64,000 nt of DNA from Calonectria ilicicola (lineage: Eukaryota > Ascomycota > Sordariomycetes > Hypocreales > Nectriaceae): positions 372,001-436,000 of the forward strand of contig CP085825.1 in the NCBI GenBank assembly GCA_020809705.1. Reading direction: 5' to 3'. Shown here piece after piece: positions 1 through 10,726 of the stretch (position 1 is the stretch's first letter; every line of letters begins with the position of its first letter). A program made the position numbers and the translations under genes. A model generated the notes under the pieces. The model saw only the letters and a program-made list of their open reading frames with translations. It was not told the origin of the DNA and made no database searches.

Positions 1-340
1 CAGGGACACAGAATACTTGCTGTGAATCCCTGGCTCGCTAGGGACGGCAAGTTGCTCGTAGCAAACTCTTGGCTCGCCAGCGACACAGATTGCTCGTTGT
101 GAACGCCCGGCTGGCCAAGGACAGCGGGCTGCTTGACGCGAACTCTTAGCCCTCCAGACACACTCGGCCACCTATTGTGAACATCAGGCTCACCAAGGAC
201 AATGAGCTTCTCGTTGCGAACCTCTGACCCTCCAGAGACACCCAGCTACTTGTTGTGAACACCCAGCTCGTCAAGGACACCCAACTGCTTGTCGCGAACT
301 TTTAGCTCTCTAGGACTAGGAGACTGCTCATCTTGAAAAC
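1..340. repeat. Degenerate 39-bp tandem repeat
   Basis: About eight to nine diverged copies of a unit near 39 bp run from the left edge. Each has the pattern GCTCGCCAGGGACA, then GCTGCTTGTTGTGAAC. Because 39 bp is 13 codons, the plus strand reads as repeats resembling LLVVN-xx-L-x-KDT, but in-frame stops and shifts between units break it. It may be the decayed 3' end of a repeat-protein gene that lies outside the window, or a non-coding minisatellite. Confidence 0.7.
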
Positions 341-888
341 TGGGCATTTTAGTGGAGAAGTTCTCGAGGAGCTAAATTATCGGCTTTACAAAACATCCCT
401 CCGGTGACAACACTGCGGCCGATAAGAGCAACAGGTAAGAGAACGCGTCATGAGAAAGAGGCCATCTTACAATTTGCTAGGTGGATGAAAAGTGGCGCAG
501 GCAAGGCTGCAAAGGTGCAACTGTTGACAGCTGCTGGGAGGGATCTGTTTATCAAATTTCACAAATAATGCTAAGGTACCTTAGCCTTAATCTGGCCTAA
601 GCGTGCCGTGTCAAATATGTACACCCTGATCTTTCCCTCTTGATCAAGGAACCTTTTTCTCGGTACACTTCCTTGCTGACCGCGACGGCCTCACCAAGCA
701 TTGTTCTCGACATCGTCACTCTAAATTCATTCTTTTTTTGTCGATAACTACACCACACTACGCGTTTATTTCTCAATCTTTTCACACTTGCTACTGTTAT
801 GAGGCAAGTTTGTTCCATTTCTGCCCCACCACATCCCGAAGAATTTCATGGTCCTGGAGATCTTCCTTCTAACTGAACAGGCTTTTAG
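341..888. other. Intergenic, no gene seen
   Basis: No conserved reading frame is visible. The stretch from about 600 to 880 is pyrimidine-rich on the plus strand and probably serves as promoter and 5' UTR of the gene starting at 889. Confidence 0.5.
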
Positions 889-1442
889 ATGGAGTCTCCA
901 AAGAATTACGCGACTCGCTCAGACGGTTTCATTCGGTCTCTGGATCGATTGTGTAAGCTTGCCCTGGAAACCGGCAACCCGCTTGAAGATGGCCCAACCA
1001 GTACCGACTTGGCCGGCGCGCTTCTAGCTCGACCAGGCTTCAGTGAAGAAAGACTGAGCAAGAATTGGAAGCTTTTCGCTGAGAGATTTCCCGCCAACGC
1101 GAACAACCTTCGACGAGGAGCCAGCGCCCTTCGCGTTTCAAAGGACCAACCCCTTAATGTCAGCCTCCCCTCCGATACTCGAACGGTAAAGAAGTTCCTC
1201 ATCGTCTCAAATCCCGACTACGTTGGCGGTGTTGCAATTGCCGAGAAGGATTCCCTGGAGTCTGCGGAGAAGACCGAAGTAGCAAAGCCAGCCCGCAAGA
1301 GAAAGGCTGCTCGAAGTCCGTATCATGTCTCATGTTATTTTCGACTTGTGGCTAACTTTTCACTCTAGAGGATTCTCAATCCATAAAGGCAGAGCCTGAA
1401 GAAGGTGTTGGATATATGAATAAAGAGGATGGAGAGATCTAA
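889..1442 (+). CDS. Small basic protein of unknown function
   Basis: I do not recognise the family. The first exon (889-1315) begins at an ATG after a pyrimidine-rich leader. It encodes an N-terminal part with the motif ARPGFSEERLSKNWKLFAER, then a basic cluster (PARKRKAAR). An intron at about 1316-1368 has a donor of GTCCGT type, a GCTAAC branch site and a CTCTAG acceptor. It restores an acidic tail ending in KEDGEI and a stop at 1440-1442, giving 166 residues. A competing donor at 1320 (GTATCA) gives a shorter tail of about 10 residues. The basic cluster would suit a nuclear or DNA-binding role, but this is inference only. Without splicing the frame runs to 1368. Confidence 0.5.
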
Positions 1443-1714
1443 ATCGACATGACTTTCTTTTTGTTCGCGGCATTCCAATTACTTGGGAAATTAGAAGTGA
1501 GGGGCTACTCATAGACCATCAGGCAAATTTTGCGAATGTGGCACTTTTCACTGGATCTAGATTGATGGAACATGAATTGAAAACAACCAGTGTCATTTGA
1601 TATGTTATATTTGATTCAAGTCCGCCAAGAACTACATGTTGATCCCCCATGCAATCCGCGACATGACTAAGGACTTGGCATATAACATCTCATCCGCCGC
1701 ACATGTCACTGGGT

Positions 1715-2913
1715 TTAAGCAGGAGGCAGAGCTTTATAGCCTACACCCCAACCGTTGTTCCAGGCGAATTCAGTGACGGCAGTGCCCTGGGTGCCATTCT
1801 GCAAGTACACGCGCAAAATGGGGAGAGGGATGGCAGCCACGTTAGACGCAGGCAGAGAAGATTGCGAGAACGCACCATCATACCAACCCTTGCCGCCGTC
1901 CAAGGCTTTTTCCTTGATAATGTTGTCCGCGGCACTGTAATAGAGGCGGATTCCGAGGTTGTTGCCTTCATTCCACGAAGTTACGCCCAGCGACGCGCGA
2001 GTCACGCCGTTAGCGAAGTGCAGTCCACCATCGTACCAACCAGAGCCATCATAACCCTTTTCGATGATGTTGAGACTAGAGTCTTGGAGATAAACGCTGC
2101 GGCTCCGTTAGATGATGCAACAATATGTAGTGTTGGTGGCTTAAGCGAAAGGACTGTTACGCACCGGATGTGGTAGGGTGATCCGCCCCAGGTAGTGGCA
2201 GCGATGGACGTACCCGGAAGGGCGGGCCCGAGATTCGAGCCTACCTTCCAGCCCTTGCCATCGTTGTCCCCTAAATGAAATCCAAGATTAGCGTCGTGAA
2301 TTTAATTTGAGAACTAAGATAGAGTCGCCTCATGTAAAGTAGAATTGGCCTCCATCAAAGACAATGCCTCTGTTTTGATAGACTTACAGGTCCATTCCTG
2401 GATAGTGTTGTCGGAAACCTGTCCGTAAACACGGACGATGCTATGGCCGCCGAGGAAAACGGCAGAAATGCTCGAGTATGGTGCCACAACAAAGCCTGCT
2501 TCACTGAAGCTACCGTTGTACTATTTGCAATAGGTATTAGCACTTGATCTTTGCAAAAGGTAATGAGTATTCTTAGCATGTTGAATGGTGTCACCTCTGG
2601 GCCAGGGGCAAACCATATGTTAAGCTGCTGAATTACTTACCCAAGACTTTCCATTATCGTAGGCGGCCTCTTTGGCCTTGTTGTCAGCGCCGATGTAGTA
2701 AACGCGGATACTATCAAGGCCTAGCGAGGTTGCAGCAATCGGAGTGCCAATCTTGCCCTGAGCGATGACGTTTCCAGAACTGCCGCCAACCCATTTGCCC
2801 TCGTACGCAGCCTCTCGGATTTTGCCCTCTACATCAGTCTCATAGACACGAAGTCTGGCGCTGCTGTTGACGGCAGCCACTGAAGTACGGATGGCAATCT
2901 CGTTGATGGACAT
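1715..2913 (-). CDS. Fucose-specific lectin (AAL/FleA-like beta-propeller)
   Basis: A four-exon gene (2913-2641, 2520-2388, 2270-2165, 2096-1715) gives 297 residues, close to the roughly 310 usual for the Aleuria aurantia lectin family. Successive propeller blades are marked by the repeated pattern [IVL]R[VL]Y, then E or KE, then W. Examples are IRVYYIGADNKAKEAAYD, VRVYGQVSDNTIQEW and IRLYYSAADNIIKEKALD. In this family the Arg, Glu and Trp of each blade bind L-fucose, so carbohydrate binding is expected. There is no signal peptide, as is usual for the family. Such lectins act in recognition of host or competitor glycans or in defence. The introns have GTAAGT or GTGCGT donors and phases that keep the frame throughout. 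Confidence 0.88.
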
Positions 2914-4821
2914 TTTGGTTTGAATAAAAGTGTTGAGTTGAGCTGAAGAAGCAAGTTTCTAGGAGATTTCCTGATATTTATACTTGAGTCTTTCTCCAAT
3001 CCGCCTGAAAATCTGAGCTGAATCGGATAGTCCGGCAGATTGTAGGCTTGACCGATGAAGCATGTCTCATTGTCTCATATTGAGCAGAAATACGAATTCG
3101 AGAATGAACCAATGGTAACATGTAGAGCGAGACAATAAGTAAGCGATACTACTGGCTTGCAGCGGAAATTTCCGATTTAGTACGTAACGCAGTATTTTAC
3201 CCACCATATGAACCTATCACAAGATTTACCTCCATTTCCGATCATCGCTGAAAATCACATGTGGCGTCAATGCCCCCATTCCAAAGGCAAGGCCTCATAG
3301 GTCAAGCATAGGTACTCGGCGACTATCATTATACGCGAGGGAGCGGGCACCAATAACTACGCTAGGTCCACAAATATTGGGTCGCTGAGGCTAGCTGATG
3401 AGGGTCAACACATGGTCCAAATAAGGAAAATGCGGTGTATGTACGAAATAATGGCTGCGTTTCCCAACAAGCTATTGCTTACGTGCAGACTGCTAGCGTT
3501 GTGGGGTGGCATGGCCGCCAAGATTTGTAAATTCATGAGACAGCGTCATCAAGTGCTTGATAATGACTGATTATATGTTGTCACGAATAAAGATACATGT
3601 GCCGTGCTAAATAACACCAATCACTACAATCAAATAAGTTCACAGTGACATTATCCGACCTCGTGTCCGCGAGACTGAATAGCATTGGCTTTGACCGATT
3701 CGACCCACTCTAATATTCAGACAGACCGGTGTGGTTAGCATGACCGGTCTGGTCCACAGTCATTCTCCTTCTGCGTTGTTAGTGCTCGGGGTATAATGGC
3801 TGAGCTAGCATGAGACTGTGACTTGTGCGTTCTACCATAAGCTCTCTTGAATGCAGAAGCTTCCAGTCAAGGATCACCCGTCATGGGGTGGGTAGAACTA
3901 CGACGACACCTAGACAATTGATACGGTAGGATTAGAACAGTAGGGGTCTTAATGATATGTAGTAGGAAGGTTAATGTCTTCTTCTCTATCTACCCTAGTA
4001 ACGGGCTTATATATGCCTTCCAAGGGTGCCTAAGGCACACACTTACAGGGTTCCATATGTGTTGACACCATTTCCGTATCAACAATGGGTTAATTTAGGA
4101 TTTCATATTAGTATTAAAAGAACATTCTGATTAATATTAGTCTATTTAGCTCGATACATCTTCGGGTCCTGACATTGACATTCAGCGTATTAAATAAGAA
4201 TTATGCTAAGTTGTTGTGTCATGGCTGGGAAACATCGTTGCTCAGTCGCTTATTTCCAGATTTCTGCTGCCTCTAAAAATAAATTCAAATAAAATCATAT
4301 AAAATTTCTAAATAATATTTTAGGGCTTATTTTTATTTATTTCTTAATACTTATCTTTGCATATGGAGGATTCTCCAACTATAAATACGTTGGATCCCTA
4401 GATATTGAGTGATGAACCAAACTCTTTGTTGAAGCTCCTAGGTCACATTGTAGGGCAAAATATCGGTCAGAAATTTCTGCCGCGACAATTCATTTGGCAC
4501 GTGATAGCACTCATATGGCCTGTATGATTGGTTCGGTCATTGCATGTTGTTATGGCGCGATCAGGAAAGCGGTGTGGAAAAAGCGCCAAGACTAATATTC
4601 GGTCATTGCATGAAGCGAGACGGCCGAGTTATTGGATCTAGCATATTCTTGGACCTTAGTGAAATGACTTGATTTTTTAAAATCGGATATCTGAGAGATC
4701 ATGACAGAATATTTGCTCAAAGCATGCAAATCACGACGACAATTGGTTGTGGGTCTAGTTAGAAGCTAACATATAGAATTTATTTTGGAAACTATGCAAC
4801 AAGACAACTTCCCTCGAATAT
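2914..4821. other. Intergenic, AT-rich, no gene seen
   Basis: About 1.9 kb without a convincing reading frame. The 5' flank of the lectin gene lies at 2914-3000. From 4080 to 4380 the sequence is strongly AT-rich, with TTTATTT/AAATAAA clusters like those at 21.5 and 22.2 kb. It may be decayed repeat DNA, but no element could be identified. Confidence 0.5.
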
Positions 4822-5856
4822 CTAAGAAAAGCCAAGGACCTTCTTCGGCGCGTACAGTTCATCAATACTCTCAATTTCAGCTGACGTCAACTCGAAGGAG
4901 GCTGCTTGAATAGCTTCGTCAACACGCTCCTTTGAGCTCATACCTAGAATCGGTGCAGTAATAAATGGCTTTGATAAAACCCACGCAGTTGCCACGATTG
5001 CCATGGAAACGCCGCGGTCTTTTGCGATGGCTTCAATTCTCTCGTTGATCTGCTTGTCCTCTGCAGAGAGGGGTTGGCCCAAAAATCCCGCGTCCTTCCC
5101 CTCATTACGTTGCGTGGGCGTGTCAGCCTGCCATGGCCTTGTCAAGAAGCCCCCAGCAACTGGGCTCCAAGGAATACCGCCCATGCCAAATTTCGCACAG
5201 GAAGGGAACATCTCGCGCTCTTCCTCGCGGTAGACTGCGTTGTAGAGGCTTTGCATCGAGATGAATTGCGTCCAGCCATGGATGCGTGCTGTGTATTGGT
5301 ACTCGAGCAGCTGGTGTGCCCACATGGATGATGCGCCAATGTATCGCACCTTGCCAGACTTGACAACGTCGTGGAGAGCCTCCATTGTTTCTTCCACGGG
5401 GGTTCGAGGATCAAATCGGTGAATCTGAAGTAGATCCACGTAGTCAAGGCCAAGGCGTTCAAGACTGGCATCAACACTGTCAAAAATGTGCTTGCGGCTC
5501 AGCCCGTACTCGTTCAAGTACCCTTGGCTATCTCGCTCGTCTTCGGTCATGAGCAATGGCTGCTCCTTGCCCCGACCGACGGGAGCCCAGACCTTGGTTG
5601 CAATGACGATGTTTTGTCGTCGCCATTGGAATTGCTTAATGGCTTTGCCGAGAATCTCTTCGGAACGACCGTTCGAGTAGCAATTAGCCGTGTCAAAGAA
5701 GTTGAGGCCACTTTTGTAGCAATGCTCCAGGATGGGGAGAGTATCCTCTTCAGACAAGGACCACTTCAGAAGACCATCTGGATCACCGTAGCTCATGCAG
5801 CCTACTCCTATGGGTGAAATGCGGAGACCGCTACGGCCTAAATTGACGTACTTCAT
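4822..5856 (-). CDS. Aldo/keto reductase
   Basis: An intronless frame of 344 residues, a normal length for the family. It should reduce aldehydes or ketones with NADPH in the cytosol; the substrate is unknown. The catalytic tetrad is visible: Asp55 and Tyr60 in FFDTANCYSNG, Lys88 in VIATKVW and His146 in LLQIHRFD. The C-terminal half holds the cofactor-binding pattern (PILGMSS). The order of motifs matches fungal proteins close to AKR9/AKR11 and to the potassium-channel beta-subunit type. The ATG at 5856 starts the conserved MKYVNLGRSGLRISPIGVG strand and is preceded by no better start. No pathway neighbour is evident. Confidence 0.93.
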   Translation of the reverse strand: MKYVNLGRSGLRISPIGVGCMSYGDPDGLLKWSLSEEDTLPILEHCYKSGLNFFDTANCYSNGRSEEILGKAIKQFQWRRQNIVIATKVWAPVGRGKEQPLLMTEDERDSQGYLNEYGLSRKHIFDSVDASLERLGLDYVDLLQIHRFDPRTPVEETMEALHDVVKSGKVRYIGASSMWAHQLLEYQYTARIHGWTQFISMQSLYNAVYREEEREMFPSCAKFGMGGIPWSPVAGGFLTRPWQADTPTQRNEGKDAGFLGQPLSAEDKQINERIEAIAKDRGVSMAIVATAWVLSKPFITAPILGMSSKERVDEAIQAASFELTSAEIESIDELYAPKKVLGFS

Positions 5857-7306
5857 AGCTGGTAATTGGCAAAGATGTTATGCTTGAGCACAAGGTTGAG
5901 AAAGCAGATGATGGCCAGAATAACGACTCCAGTGCGAGTGGGGCTTGAGACGCTAATCTGTATTGATACAGGCTAACCAGCGCGATAGAACAGAGGTCGA
6001 GTAGATTTGAGTATTCAAAACGATTCTCGCAAAATAATCGAGACACATCGGCGTATTAATACTTTGTCTCGTAGCTTCCCAGAGACTCAGAGTAGCACTA
6101 GGCAGTGCGGTTGACGTAGGCCTGTCAGGCCGTTAATTCACTGACGCAAGCGTGCGAGGTGCTCTCAGGCACCCAAGTCATGCGTGTTCGACCCTGCCTT
6201 ATTATCACGCGATATTCCTACTGGTAATAAGATGGCCTCTGATGTCGCTGATAAGCCGCAAAGTCGCAACAAGGAACCCTTTCTGGTTATTGACCTGGAG
6301 TGAACATATTCTAAGGTGTTGCTGGTGAGAACGAATTCTTTCACAACATTTAAATTGCCCAATAGCATACGGCTACAATAGGACTTTTCTTTTGTTTATT
6401 TCTTTATTTGTTCTTTTCCTCGAGGTATGAAAGAGTTGGAGCACAAAGTAGATGTTAGTCATGGTGGTCAGAGTTTGCGCAGTCGATCATGTAATAACAT
6501 TGAATAAGGTAGGACTTTTCGCGACAAGGAAATTAGAGTCTGTCTGAATAGAAAGAAGCCCCAAAATCATGGAAATAATTTTATTGCAAGCAAATGGGCG
6601 GATTGGATAGAAAGACTTTGCTCAAGTGTCTAGTATTGTTGCAAAATGTCTGGAATTCCAGGAGGCTAACAGCCCCTTCGGCTATTGCTGTCTCATGACT
6701 ACACTCACGTTTTCTTTCTGTTTGCCCTTCTTGTTCTCCATCACATATTCCGAAATAGCCATTATCACGTCTTTACTTTTATTCAAACTATGGCCATGTT
6801 TCCTGTGTGGAGTAGAACCGACTTCACATCCCCCGCCAGTCGTTTTTGACTCTGGTGGCCCCTCGCTCTTCTCACGAGCATTGGCGGGATGTCACTGGCC
6901 ACTATGACATAATTTGACTAAGAGAGTCAGTAAATCCTTTCTGAAATGTATTCAGAATACCTTGAATGGGGTGTTACACAGCACCCGGCCTAACTAATCG
7001 CATTGTCTTTGTGCAGTCCTCGGACGCGCCCATGACCTCAGTTACGGATGCTCGCTAACTGCATATCACTGCTTCAATCTACTGCTTCAATCATCGCGTT
7101 CGTGGAAGATGTCGAATGGTACTTTTGAAAATACCCCGCTCTGTGTTGCAACACTTTCGGAATCCAGTCTGTTGTTCACCTCAAGCAACCGCCTCATTGG
7201 TTGAGCCGCCCGAAGGCTCTGTTTTATGGGCTTGGCAATTCGTCACAAAGGAGAGGGGAAGATTACAAGTGAGGCTCCTAGGACAGATTAGCCAAACACT
7301 AAAATC
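5857..7306. other. Intergenic, no gene seen
   Basis: Upstream of the reductase on one side and of the small cysteine-rich gene on the other. Only short, non-conserved frames occur. CT-rich runs at 6710-6740 and 7340-7400 look like fungal promoter or leader sequence. Confidence 0.45.
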
Positions 7307-7313
7307 TATAAAA
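7307..7313 (+). promoter_or_regulatory. TATA box of the small Cys-rich gene
   Basis: TATAAAA lies 137 bases before the ATG at 7450. A pyrimidine-rich stretch follows at 7340-7400, the usual look of a fungal transcription start region. Confidence 0.55.
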
Positions 7314-7449
7314 CGCGTGTTCAGGCTAGGAGATCAGATCCATTCTTTCTCTCTCCTAACAATTCACCAGACCTCAATTTCCTTCTCCCGAAAGAATATC
7401 ATCTGCAACCCCTTCAGTTTCAACGCTTTTAGACTTCTGTTTGTTGAAT

Positions 7450-7674
7450 ATGGGATACTATTACGGCTCCTGCAAGGCTGAGGGATGCTCTTGCTCAGCT
7501 TATGAACGAGACCCAGCTTACGACTGCACCAGTGGTACTCCAAAGGAGTGCTATACTGAGGGATGTGGTCATTCAAAGACCAGTATGTAATCCCCTTGAG
7601 CTTAACATCCCATATGTTGAAGATGAAACAATGCTAAGGTATGTTCGTTTTCAGAACATAAGCACTCAAACTAG
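7450..7674 (+). CDS. Small cysteine-rich protein (50 aa), family unknown
   Basis: This gene is too short for routine frame calling. Exon 1 (7450-7582) and exon 2 (7655-7674) join through an intron with donor GTATGT, branch GCTAAG at about 7632 and acceptor TTTTCAG. The product has 50 residues and six cysteines (8, 13, 15, 26, 34, 39), with the spacing C-x4-C-x-C-x10-C-x7-C-x4-C. It starts MGYYYGSCK and ends in a His/Lys-rich tail (KTKHKHSN). There is no signal peptide, so it is not a classic secreted effector; a metal-binding or disulfide-stabilised intracellular role is possible but unproven. A TATA box and CT-rich leader support expression. Without splicing, a stop follows at 7588-7590 and gives 46 residues with the same cysteines. 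Confidence 0.6.
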
Positions 7675-8029
7675 AATGTAATCCACCAGAGCACTCTGAT
7701 TAGACATCTTCACCCCTACACGCTGGACGATGCAGTCAAGGAATGTTGTGTCATGTCTAGGTTGGGCATTTGTGTACTGCTTTTTTGCTCATTGAAAAGA
7801 ATGTATCTAGCATACCGTTAAGTGATGAGACATCGTCTCGGATTAGTTTAAAGAGGCTTTCAATGAAGACTTATGCTTTGGCTGCTACGAAGTTGCCACT
7901 TTTCAGCTGTGTTCTCCCCACCCCAACCCAATGTAAATTGCATCTAGTGTCACTGCATTGCAACATACGTCCTTGTAAGCTTGACGAATTTGTCCAACCG
8001 TTCCAGCAGGTCCCACCCGGTCAGTACTT
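7675..8029. other. Short intergenic stretch
   Basis: About 350 bases between two convergent genes. It should hold both 3' UTRs. No gene is seen. Confidence 0.5.
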
Positions 8030-10203
8030 TTACATCCTAGGTGGTTTTAGAAACAGCATCATCAGCAGAAAACGGGAATTGAGACTCACCGATCAATCAA
8101 GGTGATTCCAAGAAGCACCATTCCATTGCGAAGAACCTGACGAGAGCCATAATACAATGCTGCACGTGCAAGGGACATTTCGGGGCCCTCAGCTGGTTCC
8201 ACAACCTTCAAATGAGCATAGCTCGAGCTCAGCTTATGTGCGAGCTTGAAGAGGTATGTTAAAATGGTTGTTGGTTCCAGAGTCTTGAGCGCCTGATTGA
8301 CAATGTCTGGGAATTGTGCTAAAGCCCGAAGTAAATCAATAGCATGGGGTGAGTCAGAAAGGAGAGAAAAGTTTGCTTTGAGCATCTCATCGACCGAAAA
8401 GTCTACCTTACGGAAGATAGAGCACAATCTCGCATGCGCATACTGCAAGTATGGTCCAGTATCTCCTTCAAAAGAAGTCATTCGCTCCAAATCAAAATCA
8501 TAGCTGTTAATTCGCTTGCCCGACATGTCTTGTACCATGATGGCAGATATGCCCATAATCTCAGCGGTTCGGGTGGGATCCTCAATCTGTGAGTACTTTT
8601 CTTGGTTGCTACGCATAACATCGTGCATGAAGTCGCCGACGTCTGTTAGAATGTCGTCGAGAAATTTGACGGTTCCTTTTCGGGTCGACATGCCATTCAC
8701 CTGGTTATTCGTTAGAGTCCGACAGTTTCAGGGAATAGAGTTCAGCAAAGGATGGTGGGGGTGGAAGGGAAAGGAAAATAAAGGGACTCAAGCAAGTGAA
8801 AAATGGCGATGAACAACGCACCCGACCATAAGTGATATGCTTCATCTTCTTTGAAAGAGCATCGAACGGATCACCCATGAGACTCAGAATCTTGAAAAGC
8901 CTACTCAAGTGGGTTCCTTGTTCAGACATGACTACATAGAGCATCTCGTCAAAATGATACTCCTCGTCTCTCTGCATAGCCTCGCCAATGTCTCGAAGCA
9001 GGTAGTTGGATGTGCCGTTACGATTGCGGGTTATGGCGATGTCGAGTCCCTTGGCACCATACTTGTTGAAATCTACCAGCCATGCGCCATCCTTGAGCTC
9101 GATAATCTGTTTTTGCTTGAGTATCTCTTCGACCGTGTCCATGGATTCCTTCTTAACACGAGACTCTCCCGAATAAACATCAAAGTGGATGTTGAGTCGA
9201 GCATATGTCTCCTGATAATGACTGATGCTTAACTCTCGGAAGCGACGCCACAACTCCAGGGCTGACTCATCACCATCCTCCATTTTCTTGAAGTATGCCT
9301 TGGCCTCACCAAGGAGGCCGGTTGATTCTAGAGAAGAGGTGTCCTCGCCCCGCTTAGTGGCAGCTTTGTAGGCATCCTCCTCAGGCTTGAAGTCGGCGCT
9401 GATCTTGACATAGATGTCGAACAAGTGGCCGATGGGATCTTGGACAAATGCAGCTTCGTCTCCATATCGCTTCCAGCCACAAGCCAATAGTCCGTATTGA
9501 CGACCCCAATCGCCCAGATAATTCATTCGAACCACATTGTACCCAGACTTCTCGTATAGGTTGGCCAGGAAGCCACCAATGATGGTGCTGCGGAGATGGC
9601 CTGCGTGGAATTTCTTGGCAATGTTGGGGCTGGAAAACTCGACGATGATGGTTTTCTTGCCTGCTTCGGGATCTTTGGGATTCTTGAGGCCGTGCTTGAG
9701 GTTGTAACCGTACTCGTTTCCTTGTTGAAGGATCATGGGCAAGAGGGTTGACGAAAGCTCATTGGGGGCGAAGCTGAAGGAGAGAAAGATGCCCTCGGCG
9801 GCGGGAGTCGTAATGAGGGCGGTTTGGCTTAACTTGAACTATGGCTCAGTGTCAGATTGATGTTTCATGAACAAGCGACGAGCCAAACCTTTGCAAGTAA
9901 TTGCTGAGCAAGTTCGGCTGGGGCAGTGCCTTTGATGCGGAGGCGAGGGACAGCGAGAATCAGGTCGACATTGCTGAGAGACAAGGATCGGTCGAGACTG
10001 TTGAAAATTAAGTTCCTATCGACACCGGAGATTTTGGAAAGCTCGTCAGCAATGGCAACGCGGAACTTGTCCAGCGGGTTCAATAGTGGAAAGGCATTGG
10101 GGTAGGCATTGGCACTAGACTCGGACTGGAGTGTCAACTGGGGCGTTGGCTGGGGCGTTGGCTGTGGTGGTGGTGGGTCGACAGGAGTAGAAGCTGGCGC
10201 CAT
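8030..10203 (-). CDS. Arginyl-tRNA synthetase
   Basis: Class I synthetase that charges tRNA-Arg. Four exons (10203-9889, 9838-8822, 8700-8090, 8036-8030) give 649 residues. The HIGH motif is HAGH at about residue 183 within KKFHAGHLRST, and the KMSKS-type loop is MSTRKG at about 448-453. The last exon adds only two codon parts and a stop: the intron at 8089-8037 (GTGAGT...CCTAG) converts a dead end after LIDR into LIDRM, and fungal ArgRS proteins characteristically end in a similar -RM. The N-terminal segment carries a Pro-rich linker before the tRNA D-loop recognition domain (LDKFRVAIADELSKI). An upstream in-frame extension is described separately. Filamentous fungi often use one gene for both cytosol and mitochondrion. 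Confidence 0.92.
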
Positions 10204-10350
10204 CTTTGTTTTAGCGTTCGCGGCCGACGACTTTGCAAGGGTGCGACGGGTGCGACGAGTGCGAGGGTGAAAAATAAATTGCAGAACAACAGTTGAACAG
10301 CGGTGGAAGAGTTTAAGCAAAATAATCGAGGGAAAAAGGCAATGGCTCAT
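10204..10350 (-). other. In-frame N-terminal extension of ArgRS, likely mitochondrial presequence
   Basis: The reading frame stays open 49 codons upstream of the ATG at 10203 to another ATG at 10350. The extension is hydrophobic and Arg-rich with almost no acidic residues (for example LFHRCSTVVLQF and PRTRRTRRTLAKSS), which is what mitochondrial presequences look like. Initiation at 10350 would give 698 residues for mitochondria; initiation at 10203 would give the cytosolic form. That the extension is used is inference. Confidence 0.55.
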
Positions 10351-10622
10351 TGTTGAGTCACATACTCTTTGTTTGTTTGACCGGCCGGTGTGTTTGTCGC
10401 TGCCTCAGGCACTATGCGTCACACAGCATGCTGAGATTGCATCGCATCGCATGAGACGCCAAGACCAGGGCTGCCAGTTGGTCGGTCGGTCAGGCTTGTC
10501 AGCCGTGTTGGAATCGGAATACTCTCTTTTGCTGATCTTCTCACAGCATTCTTGATGCACTGCAAGTCTACCCTCATTTCCATGTCGCACATGAGAAGCC
10601 AAGTCAAAAACAATAAGTCCCA
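10351..10622. other. Intergenic, promoter side of ArgRS
   Basis: About 270 bases upstream of the ArgRS extension. No gene is seen. Confidence 0.4.
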
Positions 10623-10726
10623 GGATATCACTGATCGGGTAAGCATGCATACTTTTTATTCTCACGTTACAAATGCTCATATTTGTTGATTTTAGGAGAA
10701 CCCCCGTTTCAGATATTCGTACTAAG
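10623..10726 (+). pseudogene. 3' relic of an ACS-family transporter gene
   Basis: This stretch matches the reverse complement of 22515-22622, the 3' end of MFS transporter 2, at roughly nine bases in ten. The match includes the end of exon 7 (GATATCACTGATCGG), the complete last intron with its GTAAGC donor and TTTTAG acceptor, and the whole last exon, which would read ENPRFRYSY followed by a stop (ENPHFRYSY in transporter 2). Upstream of 10623 similarity is lost, so nearly all of the gene is missing. It lies on the plus strand, opposite to both full copies. Confidence 0.8.

Noticed and set aside
1..340. CRISPR-like spacing of the left-edge repeat
   Set aside because: Units are contiguous, diverged and 39 bp without unique spacers, and the genome is fungal.
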